From Streptomyces albidoflavus (lineage in GTDB: Bacteria > Actinomycetota > Actinomycetes > Streptomycetales > Streptomycetaceae): 64,000 nucleotides of DNA. Position numbers and translations under genes: made by a program. The stretch spans positions 62,001 to 126,000 of the forward strand of contig NZ_JOII01000027.1 of the NCBI RefSeq assembly GCF_000719955.1, read 5' to 3'. Every line of letters starts with the position of its first letter. Within the stretch, counting starts at the first letter, position 1. Below, piece after piece: positions 15,491-25,851 of the stretch. The notes under the pieces were generated by a model, which saw nothing but the letters and a program-made list of their open reading frames with translations, was not told the origin of the DNA and ran no database searches.

Positions 15491-17146
15491 TCAGGCGGTC
15501 GCCTCGGCGGCGGCCCGGCCGGCGGTGCGGCCGGAGAAGAGGCAGCCGCCGAGGAAGGTGCCTTCGAGGGAGCGGTAGCCGTGGACCCCGCCGCCGCCGA
15601 AGCCGGCGGCCTCCCCGGCCGCGTAGACGCCGGGCAGGGGCTCCCCGGACGCGGTGAGGACGCGGGAGGAGAGGTCGGTCTGGAGGCCGCCGAGGGACTT
15701 GCGGGTGAGGATGTTGAGGCGCACGGCGACGAGGGGGCCGGCCGCGGGGTCGAGGATGGCGTGCGGGGCGGCGGCGCGGATGAGGCGGTCGCCGAGGTAG
15801 GAGCGGGCGCCGCGGATCGCGGTGATCTGGGAGTCCTTGGTGAAGGGGTTGGTGATCTCGCGGTCCCGGGCGGTCAGGGTCCGGTGCAGCGCGGCCTCGT
15901 CGATGAGGGGTTCGTCTGTGAGCGCGTTCATCCCGCGGACCAGGGCGGGCAGTTCCCGCTCGACCACGAAGTCGGCGCCCTGGTCCATGAACGCCTTGAC
16001 GGGCGCGGGCACGTCGGCGCGGGCCCGCTGGAGGACGCCGCGCACCGAGCGGCCGGTGAGGTCGGGGTTCTGCTCGGAGCCGGAGAGGGTGAACTCCTTG
16101 CCGATGATCCGCTGGTTGAGGACGAACCAGGTGTGCTCGTGGCCGGTCCGCATGATGTGTTCGAGGGTGCCGAGGGTGTCGAAGCCGGGGAAGAGCGGGA
16201 CGGGCAGCCGGTTGCCGGTGGCGTCGAGCCAGATCGAGGAGGGGCCGGGCAGGATGCGGATGCCGTGCCGGGCCCAGATCGGGTTCCAGTTCTCGATGCC
16301 CTCGGTGTAGTGCCACATGCGGTCGCCGTTGATCAGGTTGCCGCCGGCCTCGGCGGCCACGTCCAGCATCAGGCCGTCGACGTGCGCGGGGACGCCGGAG
16401 AGCAGCTTCTTCGGCGGGGTGCCGAGCCGCTCCGGCCAGTTCCGGCGGACCAGGTCGTGGTTGCCGCCGATGCCGCCGGAGGTGACGATCACGGCCTGGG
16501 CGCGCAGTTCGAAGGCGCCCGCGACCTCACGGCTGCTGGCCCGCCCCCGGTCGGCGGTGGAGGGTTCGAGGATCTCGCCGGTGACGGTGTCGACGCTGCC
16601 CTCGCCGCGGCCGAGCCCGGTCACCCGGTGCCGGAAGCGCAGCTCGACCAGGCCGCGGGCGACGCCCTCGCGGACCCGGCGCTCGAAGGGCGCGACAAGG
16701 CCCGGCCCGGTGCCCCAGGTGATGTGGAAGCGCGGGACGGAGTTCCCGTGCCCGCCCGCGTCGTAGCCGCCGCGCTCGGCCCAGCCGACGACGGGGAAGA
16801 ACCGGACGCCCTGGCCGTGCAGCCAGGCCCGCTTCTCGCCGGCGGCGAAGTCGACGTACGCCTCGGCCCAGCGGCGCGGCCAGTGGTCCTCCTCGCGGTC
16901 GAAGCCGGCGGTGCCGAGCCAGTCCTGGAGGGCGAGGGCGTGGCTGTCCTTGATGCGCAGGCGGCGCTGTTCGGGCGAGTCGACGAAGAAGAGGCCACCG
17001 AAGGACCAGTGGGCCTGACCGCCAATGGACTGCTCGGGCTCCTGGTCCAGCAGGATCACCTTGCGTCCCGCGTCGACGAGTTCGGCCGTGGCGGCGAGCC
17101 CGGCGAGCCCCGCGCCGATCACGATCACGTCTGCGTCGTACGCCAT
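15491..17146 (-). CDS. FAD-binding dehydrogenase, fumarate reductase/3-ketosteroid dehydrogenase type
   Basis: A 551-residue flavoprotein. The ATG at 17146 (MAYDADVIVIGAG) is preferred over a GTG two codons earlier, which is too close to the GAGG ribosome site. The FAD-binding Rossmann motif GAGLAGLAATAELVDAG is near residue 12, followed by SIGGQAHWSFGGLFFVDSPE. The C-terminal FAD part is PGVYAAGEAAGFGGGGVHGY and SLEGTFLGGCLFSG. Relatives oxidise steroids or reduce C=C bonds. It is divergent from a TetR gene and a hydroxysteroid dehydrogenase, with an operator between, which supports a steroid-like substrate. The exact reaction is unknown. Confidence 0.82.
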   Translation of the reverse strand: MAYDADVIVIGAGLAGLAATAELVDAGRKVILLDQEPEQSIGGQAHWSFGGLFFVDSPEQRRLRIKDSHALALQDWLGTAGFDREEDHWPRRWAEAYVDFAAGEKRAWLHGQGVRFFPVVGWAERGGYDAGGHGNSVPRFHITWGTGPGLVAPFERRVREGVARGLVELRFRHRVTGLGRGEGSVDTVTGEILEPSTADRGRASSREVAGAFELRAQAVIVTSGGIGGNHDLVRRNWPERLGTPPKKLLSGVPAHVDGLMLDVAAEAGGNLINGDRMWHYTEGIENWNPIWARHGIRILPGPSSIWLDATGNRLPVPLFPGFDTLGTLEHIMRTGHEHTWFVLNQRIIGKEFTLSGSEQNPDLTGRSVRGVLQRARADVPAPVKAFMDQGADFVVERELPALVRGMNALTDEPLIDEAALHRTLTARDREITNPFTKDSQITAIRGARSYLGDRLIRAAAPHAILDPAAGPLVAVRLNILTRKSLGGLQTDLSSRVLTASGEPLPGVYAAGEAAGFGGGGVHGYRSLEGTFLGGCLFSGRTAGRAAAEATA

Positions 17147-17249
17147 GTCCACGTCCTCGTTCCCTGGGTTACCGGTGGGTTAGATCCTGTGCGGCGCCGG
17201 TGCGGGCGTCAACACCCGGGGCGCCCCGCCTAGCAGCAATGCTGGACAT

Positions 17250-18713
<1,464 letters not shown>

Positions 18714-18732
18714 GCCCGCCGCGCGGCCGGCG

Positions 18733-18768
18733 CCCCGCCCCCTGACCCGTCCGGGCCAGGGGGCGGGG
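18733..18768 (+). terminator. Strong hairpin after the hydroxysteroid dehydrogenase gene
   Basis: A 12-bp perfect stem CCCCGCCCCCTG/CAGGGGGCGGGG with a 12-base loop, followed by TGTTA. It ends the TetR-dehydrogenase transcript just before the NUDIX gene. Confidence 0.75.
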
Positions 18769-18782
18769 TGTTACATGGGGGC

Positions 18783-19316
18783 ATGGAGAGCGAGCCGTAC
18801 GAGGACCCCGCCGAGGAACTGCTGGACGTGGTGGACGCCGAGGACCGGGTCGTGGGCACGGCCCGGCGCGGCGAGGTGTACGCCCGGGGGCTGCGGCACC
18901 GGTGCGTCTTCGTCCGCGCCCGCGACGCGCGGGGCCGCACCTTCGTCCACCGCCGCACCGCCACCAAGCTCCTGTACCCCTCCCGCTACGACCTCTTCGT
19001 CGGCGGCGTGGTCGGCGCCGGGGAGGAGTACGACGCGGCGGCGCTCCGGGAGGCCGAGGAGGAGCTGGGCGTCAGCGGCCTGCCGGCCCCCACTCCCCTC
19101 TTCTCCTTCCTCTACGAGGACCCGGACGGCCACGGCTCGTGGTGGTCGCGGGTCTACGAGGTGCGGTGCGAACAGCCCGTGGAGCCGCAGGTCTCCGAGG
19201 TGGCGTGGCACGCCTTCCTCACCGACGAGGAGCTGGCGGCCCGGCTCCCCGAGTGGCCGTGGGTGCCGGACGGGCTCGCCGCCTGGGAACGGCTGGCCGA
19301 GCGGGAGGGCCGGTGA
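18783..19316 (+). CDS. NUDIX hydrolase
   Basis: A 177-residue protein; the ATG (MESEPYEDPAEELL) is used rather than an in-frame GTG 15 bases earlier that lies in the terminator tail. The complete NUDIX box is present: G-x5-E-x7-REAEEELGV in GVVGAGEEYDAAALREAEEE. The N-terminal ELLDVVDAEDRVVGTARRGE and later YDLFVGG resemble the IDI-like/YfcD group of NUDIX enzymes. It cleaves a nucleoside-diphosphate-linked compound, identity unknown. Its stop overlaps the GTG of the next gene, so the three genes to 20022 form one coupled unit. Confidence 0.88.
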   Translation: MESEPYEDPAEELLDVVDAEDRVVGTARRGEVYARGLRHRCVFVRARDARGRTFVHRRTATKLLYPSRYDLFVGGVVGAGEEYDAAALREAEEELGVSGLPAPTPLFSFLYEDPDGHGSWWSRVYEVRCEQPVEPQVSEVAWHAFLTDEELAARLPEWPWVPDGLAAWERLAEREGR

Positions 19317-19702
19317 GCCTGCGGCAGGACCTCAGGCTGTGGTGGTCGCCGGCCCGGATCGCCGACGAGGGCGACACCCCCGACTACCGCTTCTCCCTGG
19401 CCAACGAGCGGACCTTCCTCGCCTGGCTGCGGACGGCCCTCGCCCTGATCGCGGGCGGCTTCGCCGTCGACCAGTTCCTGCCCGGGCTCCCCGACGGCTG
19501 GCGGATCGCGCTGGCCCTCGGGCTGCTCGCCTCGGGGGTGCTCTGCGCGCTGCGCGCCGTCCACCACTGGGTGCGGTGCGAGCGGGCCATGCGGCGCGGC
19601 GAGGATCTGCCCGTCTCGCGCTTCCCCGCGCTGCTGAGCCTGCTCGTGGCGGTGGTGGCGGTCGCCATGGTGGTGGTCGTGGTCTTCGGCTGGGCCGGGT
19701 GA
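19313..19702 (+). CDS. DUF202 (YidH-like) membrane protein
   Basis: A 129-residue membrane protein from a GTG overlapping the NUDIX stop. It has the DUF202 signature RFSLANERTFLAWLRTALAL at about 24-43, then three hydrophobic helices (LALIAGGFAVDQFL, WRIALALGLLASGVLCAL, LLSLLVAVVAVAMVVVVVFG). The function of the family is unknown; some members are linked to membrane stress or ion movement. It is followed directly by a second, shorter DUF202 gene. Confidence 0.87.
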   Translation: MSLRQDLRLWWSPARIADEGDTPDYRFSLANERTFLAWLRTALALIAGGFAVDQFLPGLPDGWRIALALGLLASGVLCALRAVHHWVRCERAMRRGEDLPVSRFPALLSLLVAVVAVAMVVVVVFGWAG

Positions 19703-20022
19703 GCACCCCGGCCGTCCGCGACCCCGGGCTCCAGCCGGAGCGGACCCGGCTCGCCTGGCGGCGGACCACGCTCTCCTGCACGGTCGTCGCGGTGCTCGCC
19801 GCCCGCGCCGCCCTGCACCGCTCCGGCGGCGCCGCCGGGGTGCTGGCGCTCGCCGCCTGCTGCCTGCTGTGGATCGGCTTCCTGGCCCTGGCCCACCACC
19901 GCCTGCGCGCCCTGGTCCCGGCCCGGCCGGCGCCGCTGCCGGCGCGGTGGGCGCTGGGCGCGGTCTGCTGCGCGGCCGGGCTGGCGGTGGCCGCCGGGGT
20001 GCTGGTCGCCTCCCCGGCCTGA
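19699..20022 (+). CDS. Second DUF202 membrane protein
   Basis: A 107-residue membrane protein whose GTG overlaps the stop of the first DUF202 gene. It keeps the family core LQPERTRLAWRRTTLSCTVV and has three hydrophobic helices. Tandem coupled DUF202 genes of slightly different length suggest a heteromeric membrane complex; this is inference. It is convergent with the oxidoreductase gene, with only 12 bp between the stops. Confidence 0.85.
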   Translation: MSTPAVRDPGLQPERTRLAWRRTTLSCTVVAVLAARAALHRSGGAAGVLALAACCLLWIGFLALAHHRLRALVPARPAPLPARWALGAVCCAAGLAVAAGVLVASPA

Positions 20023-20034
20023 GGCCGCCGGCGC

Positions 20035-20970
20035 TCACTCCCAGTCGACGGTGATCACCGTCTTGCCCTGCGAACCGGGATACTGGGCGGCGGCCCGGTG
20101 TGCGTCGTCGGCCTGGTCCAGGGGGAAGCTCCGGGCCACCGTGACGCCGACCGCCCCGGCCTCGGCGAGTCCCGCGAGGTCGGCGAGGTCGTGCGGGTCG
20201 GGGCGGACGAAGACGTAGACGCCGCCGAGCGAGAGCACCTCCCCGTCGGCCACCGAGGCCAGCCGGCCGTCCGGGGCCAGCAGCGGCGGGGTCCCGGCGA
20301 GCACCGGCCCGCCGACGGTGTCCAGGGCCGCGTCGACGCCCTCGGGCACCAGTTCCCGTACGGCCGCGCCGAAGCCGTCCTCGTAGGCGACCGGTTCGGC
20401 GCCGAGCGCCTGGACCTGCTCGGCGGCGTCCGCCCGGGAGGCGCCGACGACGCGGGCGCCGAGGTCGACGCCGATCCGGACCGCCATCGAGCCGACCGCG
20501 CCCGCCGCGCCGTGCACCAGCAGGGTCTCGCCGCGCCGGACCCGCAGCCACCGGCGGAGCGCCTGGAGGGCGGTGAGGCCGGCGAGCGGGAGGCCGGAGG
20601 CGGCCAGGAAGCCGAGGTTGCGGGGCTTGTGGGCGAGGGTGCGGACCGGGCAGGCGACGTACTCGGCGCAGGTGCCCTGGCCGAGCCAGTCCTTGCGGGC
20701 GTAGCCGATGACCTCGTCGCCGACCGTGTACTCGTCGACCGACCAGCCGCGCTGCACGACGACGCCGGAGACGTCCCAGCCGGGGATCACCGGGAAGGCG
20801 GTGTCCAGGAGCGGGGCGAGCAGGCCGGAGCGGCAGGCCAGGTCGACCGGGTTGACGGCGGTGGCGACCACCTTGACGAGGACGGCGTCGGGCGCCAGTT
20901 TCGGATCGGGCAGATCGCCGTACTCCAGCACCTCCGGGCCGCCGAAGGTGCGGTAGCTGATCCCCTGCAT
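20035..20970 (-). CDS. Quinone-oxidoreductase-type NADP-dependent MDR enzyme
   Basis: A 311-residue medium-chain dehydrogenase/reductase without the zinc ligands. The start is MQGISYRTFGGPEVLEYGDL. Family features are TAVNPVDLACRSG near 38-50, PVIPGWDVSGVV, and the cofactor site LLVHGAAGAVGSMAVRIGVD near 140-160. The end TVITVDWE is usual for this subgroup. It reduces quinones or enones with NADPH; the substrate is unknown. It is divergent from the acyl-CoA operon at 21163, and the palindrome at 21105 lies between, so it could belong to the same regulon. Confidence 0.85.
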   Translation of the reverse strand: MQGISYRTFGGPEVLEYGDLPDPKLAPDAVLVKVVATAVNPVDLACRSGLLAPLLDTAFPVIPGWDVSGVVVQRGWSVDEYTVGDEVIGYARKDWLGQGTCAEYVACPVRTLAHKPRNLGFLAASGLPLAGLTALQALRRWLRVRRGETLLVHGAAGAVGSMAVRIGVDLGARVVGASRADAAEQVQALGAEPVAYEDGFGAAVRELVPEGVDAALDTVGGPVLAGTPPLLAPDGRLASVADGEVLSLGGVYVFVRPDPHDLADLAGLAEAGAVGVTVARSFPLDQADDAHRAAAQYPGSQGKTVITVDWE

Positions 20971-21104
20971 GGGCTGCCTCCCGGACGGGTCGGGCGGGTT
21001 CCCCCTCCTTCGAGGCTCGGCGGCCGCAAGGCGGGGCGCAACCGGGCGGGGAGCCGGGCGCGGGGAGGCGATCCGGATCACGTCGGGCTCCGCCTCTGGA
21101 CGAC

Positions 21105-21122
21105 ATACCGACTGGTCGGCAT
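21105..21122. promoter_or_regulatory. Operator of the acyl-CoA regulon, site 1
   Basis: ATACCGACTGGTCGGCAT is a palindrome of 8-bp arms around TG with one mismatched pair. It ends 40 bases before the ATG at 21163. The core ATACCGACTGGT recurs at 26659-26676 in front of the other acyl-CoA operon at almost the same distance from the start codon. It is the likely binding site of the TetR protein encoded at 23509-24123. Confidence 0.75.
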
Positions 21123-21162
21123 CATGGGGGGCGACCCTGCACCGCACCACCCAGGAGCCATG

Positions 21163-22227
21163 ATGAGCCCAGAGCGACCGGACACCCCCGCACCGCAGGA
21201 GGACGAGGCCGCCGCCTCCCCGCGCGGCCTGGACCTGGTCCGGCTGCGCGCCTACCTGGACGCGGAGCGGCCCGGGCTGGTCGCCGGGCCGCTGACCGGC
21301 AGACTCATCGAGGGCGGCCGCTCCAACCTCACCTACGCGGTCACCGACGGCACCGCGCGCTGGGTGGTACGCAGGCCGCCGCTCGGCCACGTGCTGGCCA
21401 CCGCCCACGACATGGCGCGCGAGCACCGGGTGATCAGCGCGCTCAGCGACACCCCGGTCCCGGTCCCCGGCACCGTCCTGCTCTGCGAGGACACCGAGGT
21501 GCTGGGCGCCCCGTTCTACGTGATGGAGTTCGTCGAGGGCATCCCGTACCGCACCTCGCAGGAGCTGGCCGCGCTCGGCGAGGAGCGGACCCGGGAGGCG
21601 GTGCTCGGTCTGGTCGACACCCTGGTCGACCTGCACGCCGTCGACCCGGCGGCGGTCGGCCTCGACGACTTCGGCCGGCCCGAGGGCTTCCTGGAGCGGC
21701 AGCTGCGCCGCTGGGGCAAGCAGCTCGACGCCTCCCGCAACCGCGAGCTGCCCGGCATCGACGAGCTGCACGCCGCCCTCGGCGAGGCGCTGCCCGCCTC
21801 CGGTCCGGCCACCGTGGTGCACGGCGACTTCCGGCTCGACAACGCCCTGATCGGCCCGGACGACCGCATCCGGGCCGTCCTCGACTGGGAGATGTCCACG
21901 CTCGGCGACCCGCTGACCGACCTGGGCCTGCTGGTCATGTACAGCACGCCGCTCCAGCTGCCGGGCTCCCCCATCGGCACCACCGCCTCCGCCCCGGGCC
22001 ACCCCTCCCCCGCCGAGCTGGTCGCCCGGTACGCCGAACGCTCCGGCCAGGACACCTCGGCGGTCTCCTGGTACACCGCCTTCGCCTGGTTCAAGCTCGC
22101 CGTGATCCTCGAAGGCATCCACTACCGCTGGACGCTCGGCCAGACCGTCGGCGCGGGCTTCGACCGCATCGGGGAACTCGTCCCCGTCTTCATCGAGCAC
22201 GGTCTCACCACCCTCCAGGAAGGCTGA
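21163..22227 (+). CDS. Phosphotransferase-family protein linked to acyl-CoA dehydrogenase
   Basis: A 354-residue APH-fold kinase. Two ATGs are adjacent; the second (21163) has the better spacing to AGGAG. Kinase motifs are GGRSNLTYAVTD near 50, WVVRRPP (nucleotide-binding Lys position occupied by Arg), the catalytic loop VVHGDFRLDNALIG with Asp and Asn near 225-230, and AVLDWEMSTLGDP as the metal-binding DFG-equivalent. This group is related to the kinase half of ACAD10/11, which phosphorylates hydroxyacyl-CoA before beta-oxidation. It ends two bases before the acyl-CoA dehydrogenase gene, which supports that role. Confidence 0.86.
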   Translation: MSPERPDTPAPQEDEAAASPRGLDLVRLRAYLDAERPGLVAGPLTGRLIEGGRSNLTYAVTDGTARWVVRRPPLGHVLATAHDMAREHRVISALSDTPVPVPGTVLLCEDTEVLGAPFYVMEFVEGIPYRTSQELAALGEERTREAVLGLVDTLVDLHAVDPAAVGLDDFGRPEGFLERQLRRWGKQLDASRNRELPGIDELHAALGEALPASGPATVVHGDFRLDNALIGPDDRIRAVLDWEMSTLGDPLTDLGLLVMYSTPLQLPGSPIGTTASAPGHPSPAELVARYAERSGQDTSAVSWYTAFAWFKLAVILEGIHYRWTLGQTVGAGFDRIGELVPVFIEHGLTTLQEG

Positions 22228-22229
22228 CC

Positions 22230-23444
22230 ATGGACTTCGCGTACGACGCGCGCACCGAGGAACTCCGCACCAAGCTGCTCGCCTTCATGGACGAGCACGT
22301 CCACCCCGCCGAGGCCGTCGCCGACGAGCAGCGGAACCAGCTCGCCTCCCCCTGGGACGAGCCGCCCGTGGTCGCGGAGCTGAAGGCGGAGGCGAAGCGG
22401 CAGGGCCTGTGGAACCTCTTCCTCCCCGACCGTCGGTACGGCGCCGGGCTCACCAACCTCCAGTACGCGCCGCTCGCCGAGATCACCGGCCGCTCCCCGC
22501 AGCTGGCGCCGACCGCGCTGAACTGCGCGGCGCCGGACACCGGCAACATGGAGCTGCTGGCCGAGTTCGCCGACGAGGCGCAGCGCAAGGAGTGGCTGGA
22601 GCCGCTGCTCGCCGGCGAGATCCGGTCGGCCTTCGCAATGACAGAGCCGGAGGTGGCCTCCTCGGACGCCACCAACATCACCACCCGGATCGAGCGGGAC
22701 GGCGACGCGTACGTGGTCACCGGCCGCAAGTGGTACATCTCCGGGGCGATGAACCCCGACTGCAAGATCTTCATCGTCATGGGCAAGACCGACCCCGACG
22801 GCGCCGACATCCGCCGCCAGCAGTCGATGATCCTGGTCCCGCGCGACACCCCCGGCGTCACCGTCAAGCGGGCGATGCGGGTCTACGGCTACGAGGACCA
22901 CTACCACGGCGGCCACGCCGAAGTGATCTTCGACCAGGTCCGCGTCCCGGCGGCCGGCCTGGTCGGCGAGGAGGGCGGCGGCTTCGCCATCGCCCAGGCA
23001 CGGCTGGGGCCGGGCCGTATCCACCACTGCATGCGGCTGATCGGCATGGCCGAGCGGGCCATCGAGCTGATGTGCCGCCGCGCGGTGGAGCGGGAGGCGT
23101 TCGGCAAGCCGCTGGCGGCGCAGGGCGTGGTGCACAACTGGATCGCGGACGCCCGGGTGACCGTGGAGCAGCTGCGGCTGCTGGTGCTGAAGACGGCCTG
23201 GCTGATGGACACCGTCGGCAACCGGGGCGCGCACACCGAGATCCAGGCGATCAAGATCGCGACGCCCCGCGCGGTGGTGGACATCATCGACCGGGCGGTG
23301 CAGCTGCACGGCGCGGGCGGGGTGAGCCAGGACTTCCCGCTGGCCGAGCTGTGGGCGGCCGCCCGCACCCTGCGGCTGGCCGACGGCCCCGACGAGGTCC
23401 ACCAGCGCTCGCTGGCCCGCCGGGAGCTGAAGAAGTACCGCTGA
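22230..23444 (+). CDS. Acyl-CoA dehydrogenase (ACAD10/11 type)
   Basis: A 404-residue FAD enzyme starting at MDFAYDARTEELRTKLLAFM. Signatures present are FAMTEPEVASSDATNITTRI for FAD binding, VVTGRKWYISGAMNPDCKIF, GPGRIHHCMRLIGMAERAIE, and AVQLHGAGGVSQDFPLAELW near the end. It introduces a double bond in an acyl-CoA. Together with the kinase just upstream it forms a two-gene operon resembling split ACAD10/11, which handles 4-hydroxy acids by phosphorylation and elimination. That pathway role is an inference. Confidence 0.9.
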   Translation: MDFAYDARTEELRTKLLAFMDEHVHPAEAVADEQRNQLASPWDEPPVVAELKAEAKRQGLWNLFLPDRRYGAGLTNLQYAPLAEITGRSPQLAPTALNCAAPDTGNMELLAEFADEAQRKEWLEPLLAGEIRSAFAMTEPEVASSDATNITTRIERDGDAYVVTGRKWYISGAMNPDCKIFIVMGKTDPDGADIRRQQSMILVPRDTPGVTVKRAMRVYGYEDHYHGGHAEVIFDQVRVPAAGLVGEEGGGFAIAQARLGPGRIHHCMRLIGMAERAIELMCRRAVEREAFGKPLAAQGVVHNWIADARVTVEQLRLLVLKTAWLMDTVGNRGAHTEIQAIKIATPRAVVDIIDRAVQLHGAGGVSQDFPLAELWAAARTLRLADGPDEVHQRSLARRELKKYR

Positions 23445-23457
23445 CCCGGGAACGGCC

Positions 23458-23491
23458 GAAGGCCCCCGCCCTGAAGTGGGCGGGGGCCTTC
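23458..23491. terminator. Bidirectional hairpin between acyl-CoA dehydrogenase and TetR
   Basis: A perfect 14-bp stem GAAGGCCCCCGCCC/GGGCGGGGGCCTTC with loop TGAAGT, between convergent genes. Confidence 0.85.
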
Positions 23492-23508
23492 GCGGTGCCG
23501 GTTCCGGC

Positions 23509-24123
23509 TCAGGTGCCCGGGTGGGTGAGGGCGCGCAGGAGCAGGTCGGCGAGGTGGGTGGCGACCTGCTGCGGGGTGAGCGGGCCGTCGGGGCGGTACC
23601 AGGTGGAGAGGTGGTGGACGGAGCCGAAGTGGTAGTCGACCACCAGGTCGGCGGGGATGTCGCGGGTGAACACCCCGGCCCGCTGTCCCTCCTCGACCAG
23701 GGCGCGGAACCGCTCGTGGTAGCGGCGCCGCTCGGCCCGGACCTGCTTGTTCTTCTCCGGGCTCAGCTGGTGCATGGAGCGGAAGAAGATGGAGGCGTCG
23801 TCGAGGTTCTCGATGGTGGTGACGACGACGTCGGCGGCGGCCGCGCGCAGCCGCTCCTCGACGGGCTCCTGGGAGCCGGCGTACATGTCGAGGCGCTCCT
23901 GCTGGAGTCTCAGCAGCCGGGCGTAGACCTCCTGGAGGAGGTCCTCCTTGGAGCCGAAGTAGTGGTAGAGGGCGCCCTTGGTGACGCCGGCCGCCTCGAC
24001 GATCTCCTGGACGGAGGTCCGGTCGTACCCCTGGTCGGCGAAGAGGCGGGTGGCGGCGGCCAGCAGCCGCCGGGGTACGGGCGTGCCGTCGCCCTCCGGG
24101 TTTCCGGGCGTGTTCTGGGGCAC
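23509..24123 (-). CDS. TetR-family regulator of the acyl-CoA regulon
   Basis: A 204-residue regulator. The helix-turn-helix is at about 17-62 (RRLLAAATRLFADQGYDRTS, VTKGALYHYFGSKEDLLQEV), a KstR2/FadR-like TetR N-terminus. It lies 30 bp after the acyl-CoA ligase gene on the same strand, so SDR, ligase and TetR form one operon. The same palindromic motif stands before this operon (26659) and before the kinase/dehydrogenase operon (21105), so it likely represses both and is released by an acyl-CoA. The ligand is inferred. Confidence 0.88.
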   Translation of the reverse strand: MPQNTPGNPEGDGTPVPRRLLAAATRLFADQGYDRTSVQEIVEAAGVTKGALYHYFGSKEDLLQEVYARLLRLQQERLDMYAGSQEPVEERLRAAAADVVVTTIENLDDASIFFRSMHQLSPEKNKQVRAERRRYHERFRALVEEGQRAGVFTRDIPADLVVDYHFGSVHHLSTWYRPDGPLTPQQVATHLADLLLRALTHPGT

Positions 24124-24153
24124 TGCGCGCCGCCACCTTCCTCGTCGCTGCCG

Positions 24154-25851
24154 CTAGGCGCGGCCTTCGGTCTCGTTGCCGCCGGAACCGGCGCCACTGG
24201 GTGAACGCAGTTCCCGCCGGAGGATCTTCCCACTGGACGTCTTCGGCAGCTCGGGCAGGACCCGCACCTCGCGCGGGTACTTGTACGCGGCGAGCCGCTC
24301 CTTGCAGTGGGCGACCAGGTCGGCGGGGTCCGCCTCGGCCCGCAGACTGACATAGGCGCGGACGGTCTCGCCCCGGTAGGGGTCGGGGACGCCGACGACG
24401 GCGGCCTCGCGGACGGCCGGGTGGGTGTACAGGACGTCCTCGACCTCGCGCGGCCAGACCTTGAAGCCGGAGGCGTTGATCATGTCCTTCTTGCGGTCGA
24501 CGACGTACAGCCAGCCCTCGCGGTCCATGAAGCCGATGTCGCCGGTGCGCAGCTCGCCGCCGGGGAAGGTCTCGGCGGTCGCCTCGGGGCGGCGCCAGTA
24601 GCCGGGGACGACCTGGGGACCGCGTACCGCGATCTCGCCCTGTTCGCCGAAGGGCACCTCCTGGCCCTCGGGGTCGAGGATGCGCACCACCGAGTCGGGG
24701 CCGGGGACGCCGACGGCGAGGGTGCCGGAGACCGGGTCGACGGGGGCCTCGCGGCCGGGCGGGACGGAGGCGCAGGGGGCGGTGCACTCGGTGAGGCCGT
24801 AGCCGTTGTGGAGGTACGGGCCGAAGCCGGCGCGGAACTTCTCGACCAGGGCGGGCGGCAGCGGGGCGCCGCCGGAGGAGATGAGGACGAAGGAGGAGAA
24901 GTGGCCCGGGGTGGCGGCGGGGTGGGCGGCGAGCGCCATGAAGGCGGTGGCGGGGCCGACGGTGTAGGCGGGCCGGTGCTCGGCGAAGGCGTCGAGGACG
25001 GCGCCGGGCTCGAAGCGGTACGCCAGGGCCAGGGTGCCGCCGTTGAGGACGCAGGCGGCGAACTGGGCGACCATCCCGGTGATGTGGAAGAGCGGGGCGA
25101 GGGCGAAGTAGGTGGAGCCCTCGGGGATGCGGGAGCCGGTGCGCTGGCGTTCGGCGTTGTAGGTGATGTTGCCGTGGGTGTTGGTGGCGCCCTTGGGGGT
25201 GCCGCTGGTGCCCGAGGTGTAGCTGATGAGGGCGGTGTCCTCGGCGGTGCGCTCGCGGCCCTCGGGGGCGCGGTGCCCGGCCCGGGCGACGGTCAGCAGG
25301 TCCTCGGTGTCGGCGAACGCCGGTACCGGATCGAAGGTGAGGACCCGGTCGTCGTCGCGGCTCTGCAGCTGCCGCTCGTCGGCGGTGAGGACGAGGCGTA
25401 CGGCACTCCCGGCGGCAACCTCGCGCAGGTACGCCTCCCAGGTGCGGTCGGCGCAGACCAGGCCGCTGACCTCGGCGTCGGCCAGGACGTGGGCGACCTC
25501 GCCGGACTTGTACATCGGGTTGACCGGGACCACGACGCCGCCGGCCTTCCAGACGCCGAGGACGGCGAGGACGTAGTGCGGGCTGTTCTGCAGCATCACG
25601 GCGACGCGGTCGCCGGGGCCGATGCCGTGGGCGGCGAGGTGCCCGGCGACGGAGTCGCTGAGCAGGTCGGCCTCGCGGTGGTCGATCCGGCCGTCGAAGT
25701 AGGCGAGGGCGGTGCGCCCGGGGTGGCGGGCGGCGCCCGCGCGGAAGGCGTGGACAACGGTGGGCGGGGGCGCGACGGGCGCCTTCTGGACGTCGTCGAG
25801 GAGTGCGAGCCACGGCTTGGTCTCGTAGCCGTGCCGGGGAGCGGTCGTCAT
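24154..25851 (-). CDS. Acyl-CoA synthetase (AMP-forming ligase)
   Basis: A 565-residue ANL-superfamily ligase starting at MTTAPRHGYETKPWLALLDD. Motifs are the P-loop ISYTSGTSGTPKGATNTHGN near 235, YGLTECTAP near 360 (A5), the hinge LRTGDIGFMDREGWLYVVDR and the catalytic Lys in LPKTSSGKILRREL near 545. It activates a carboxylic acid with ATP and CoA; chain length is unknown. The ATG overlaps the SDR stop by four bases. It supplies substrate for the acyl-CoA dehydrogenase of the same regulon. Confidence 0.92.
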   Translation of the reverse strand: MTTAPRHGYETKPWLALLDDVQKAPVAPPPTVVHAFRAGAARHPGRTALAYFDGRIDHREADLLSDSVAGHLAAHGIGPGDRVAVMLQNSPHYVLAVLGVWKAGGVVVPVNPMYKSGEVAHVLADAEVSGLVCADRTWEAYLREVAAGSAVRLVLTADERQLQSRDDDRVLTFDPVPAFADTEDLLTVARAGHRAPEGRERTAEDTALISYTSGTSGTPKGATNTHGNITYNAERQRTGSRIPEGSTYFALAPLFHITGMVAQFAACVLNGGTLALAYRFEPGAVLDAFAEHRPAYTVGPATAFMALAAHPAATPGHFSSFVLISSGGAPLPPALVEKFRAGFGPYLHNGYGLTECTAPCASVPPGREAPVDPVSGTLAVGVPGPDSVVRILDPEGQEVPFGEQGEIAVRGPQVVPGYWRRPEATAETFPGGELRTGDIGFMDREGWLYVVDRKKDMINASGFKVWPREVEDVLYTHPAVREAAVVGVPDPYRGETVRAYVSLRAEADPADLVAHCKERLAAYKYPREVRVLPELPKTSSGKILRRELRSPSGAGSGGNETEGRA

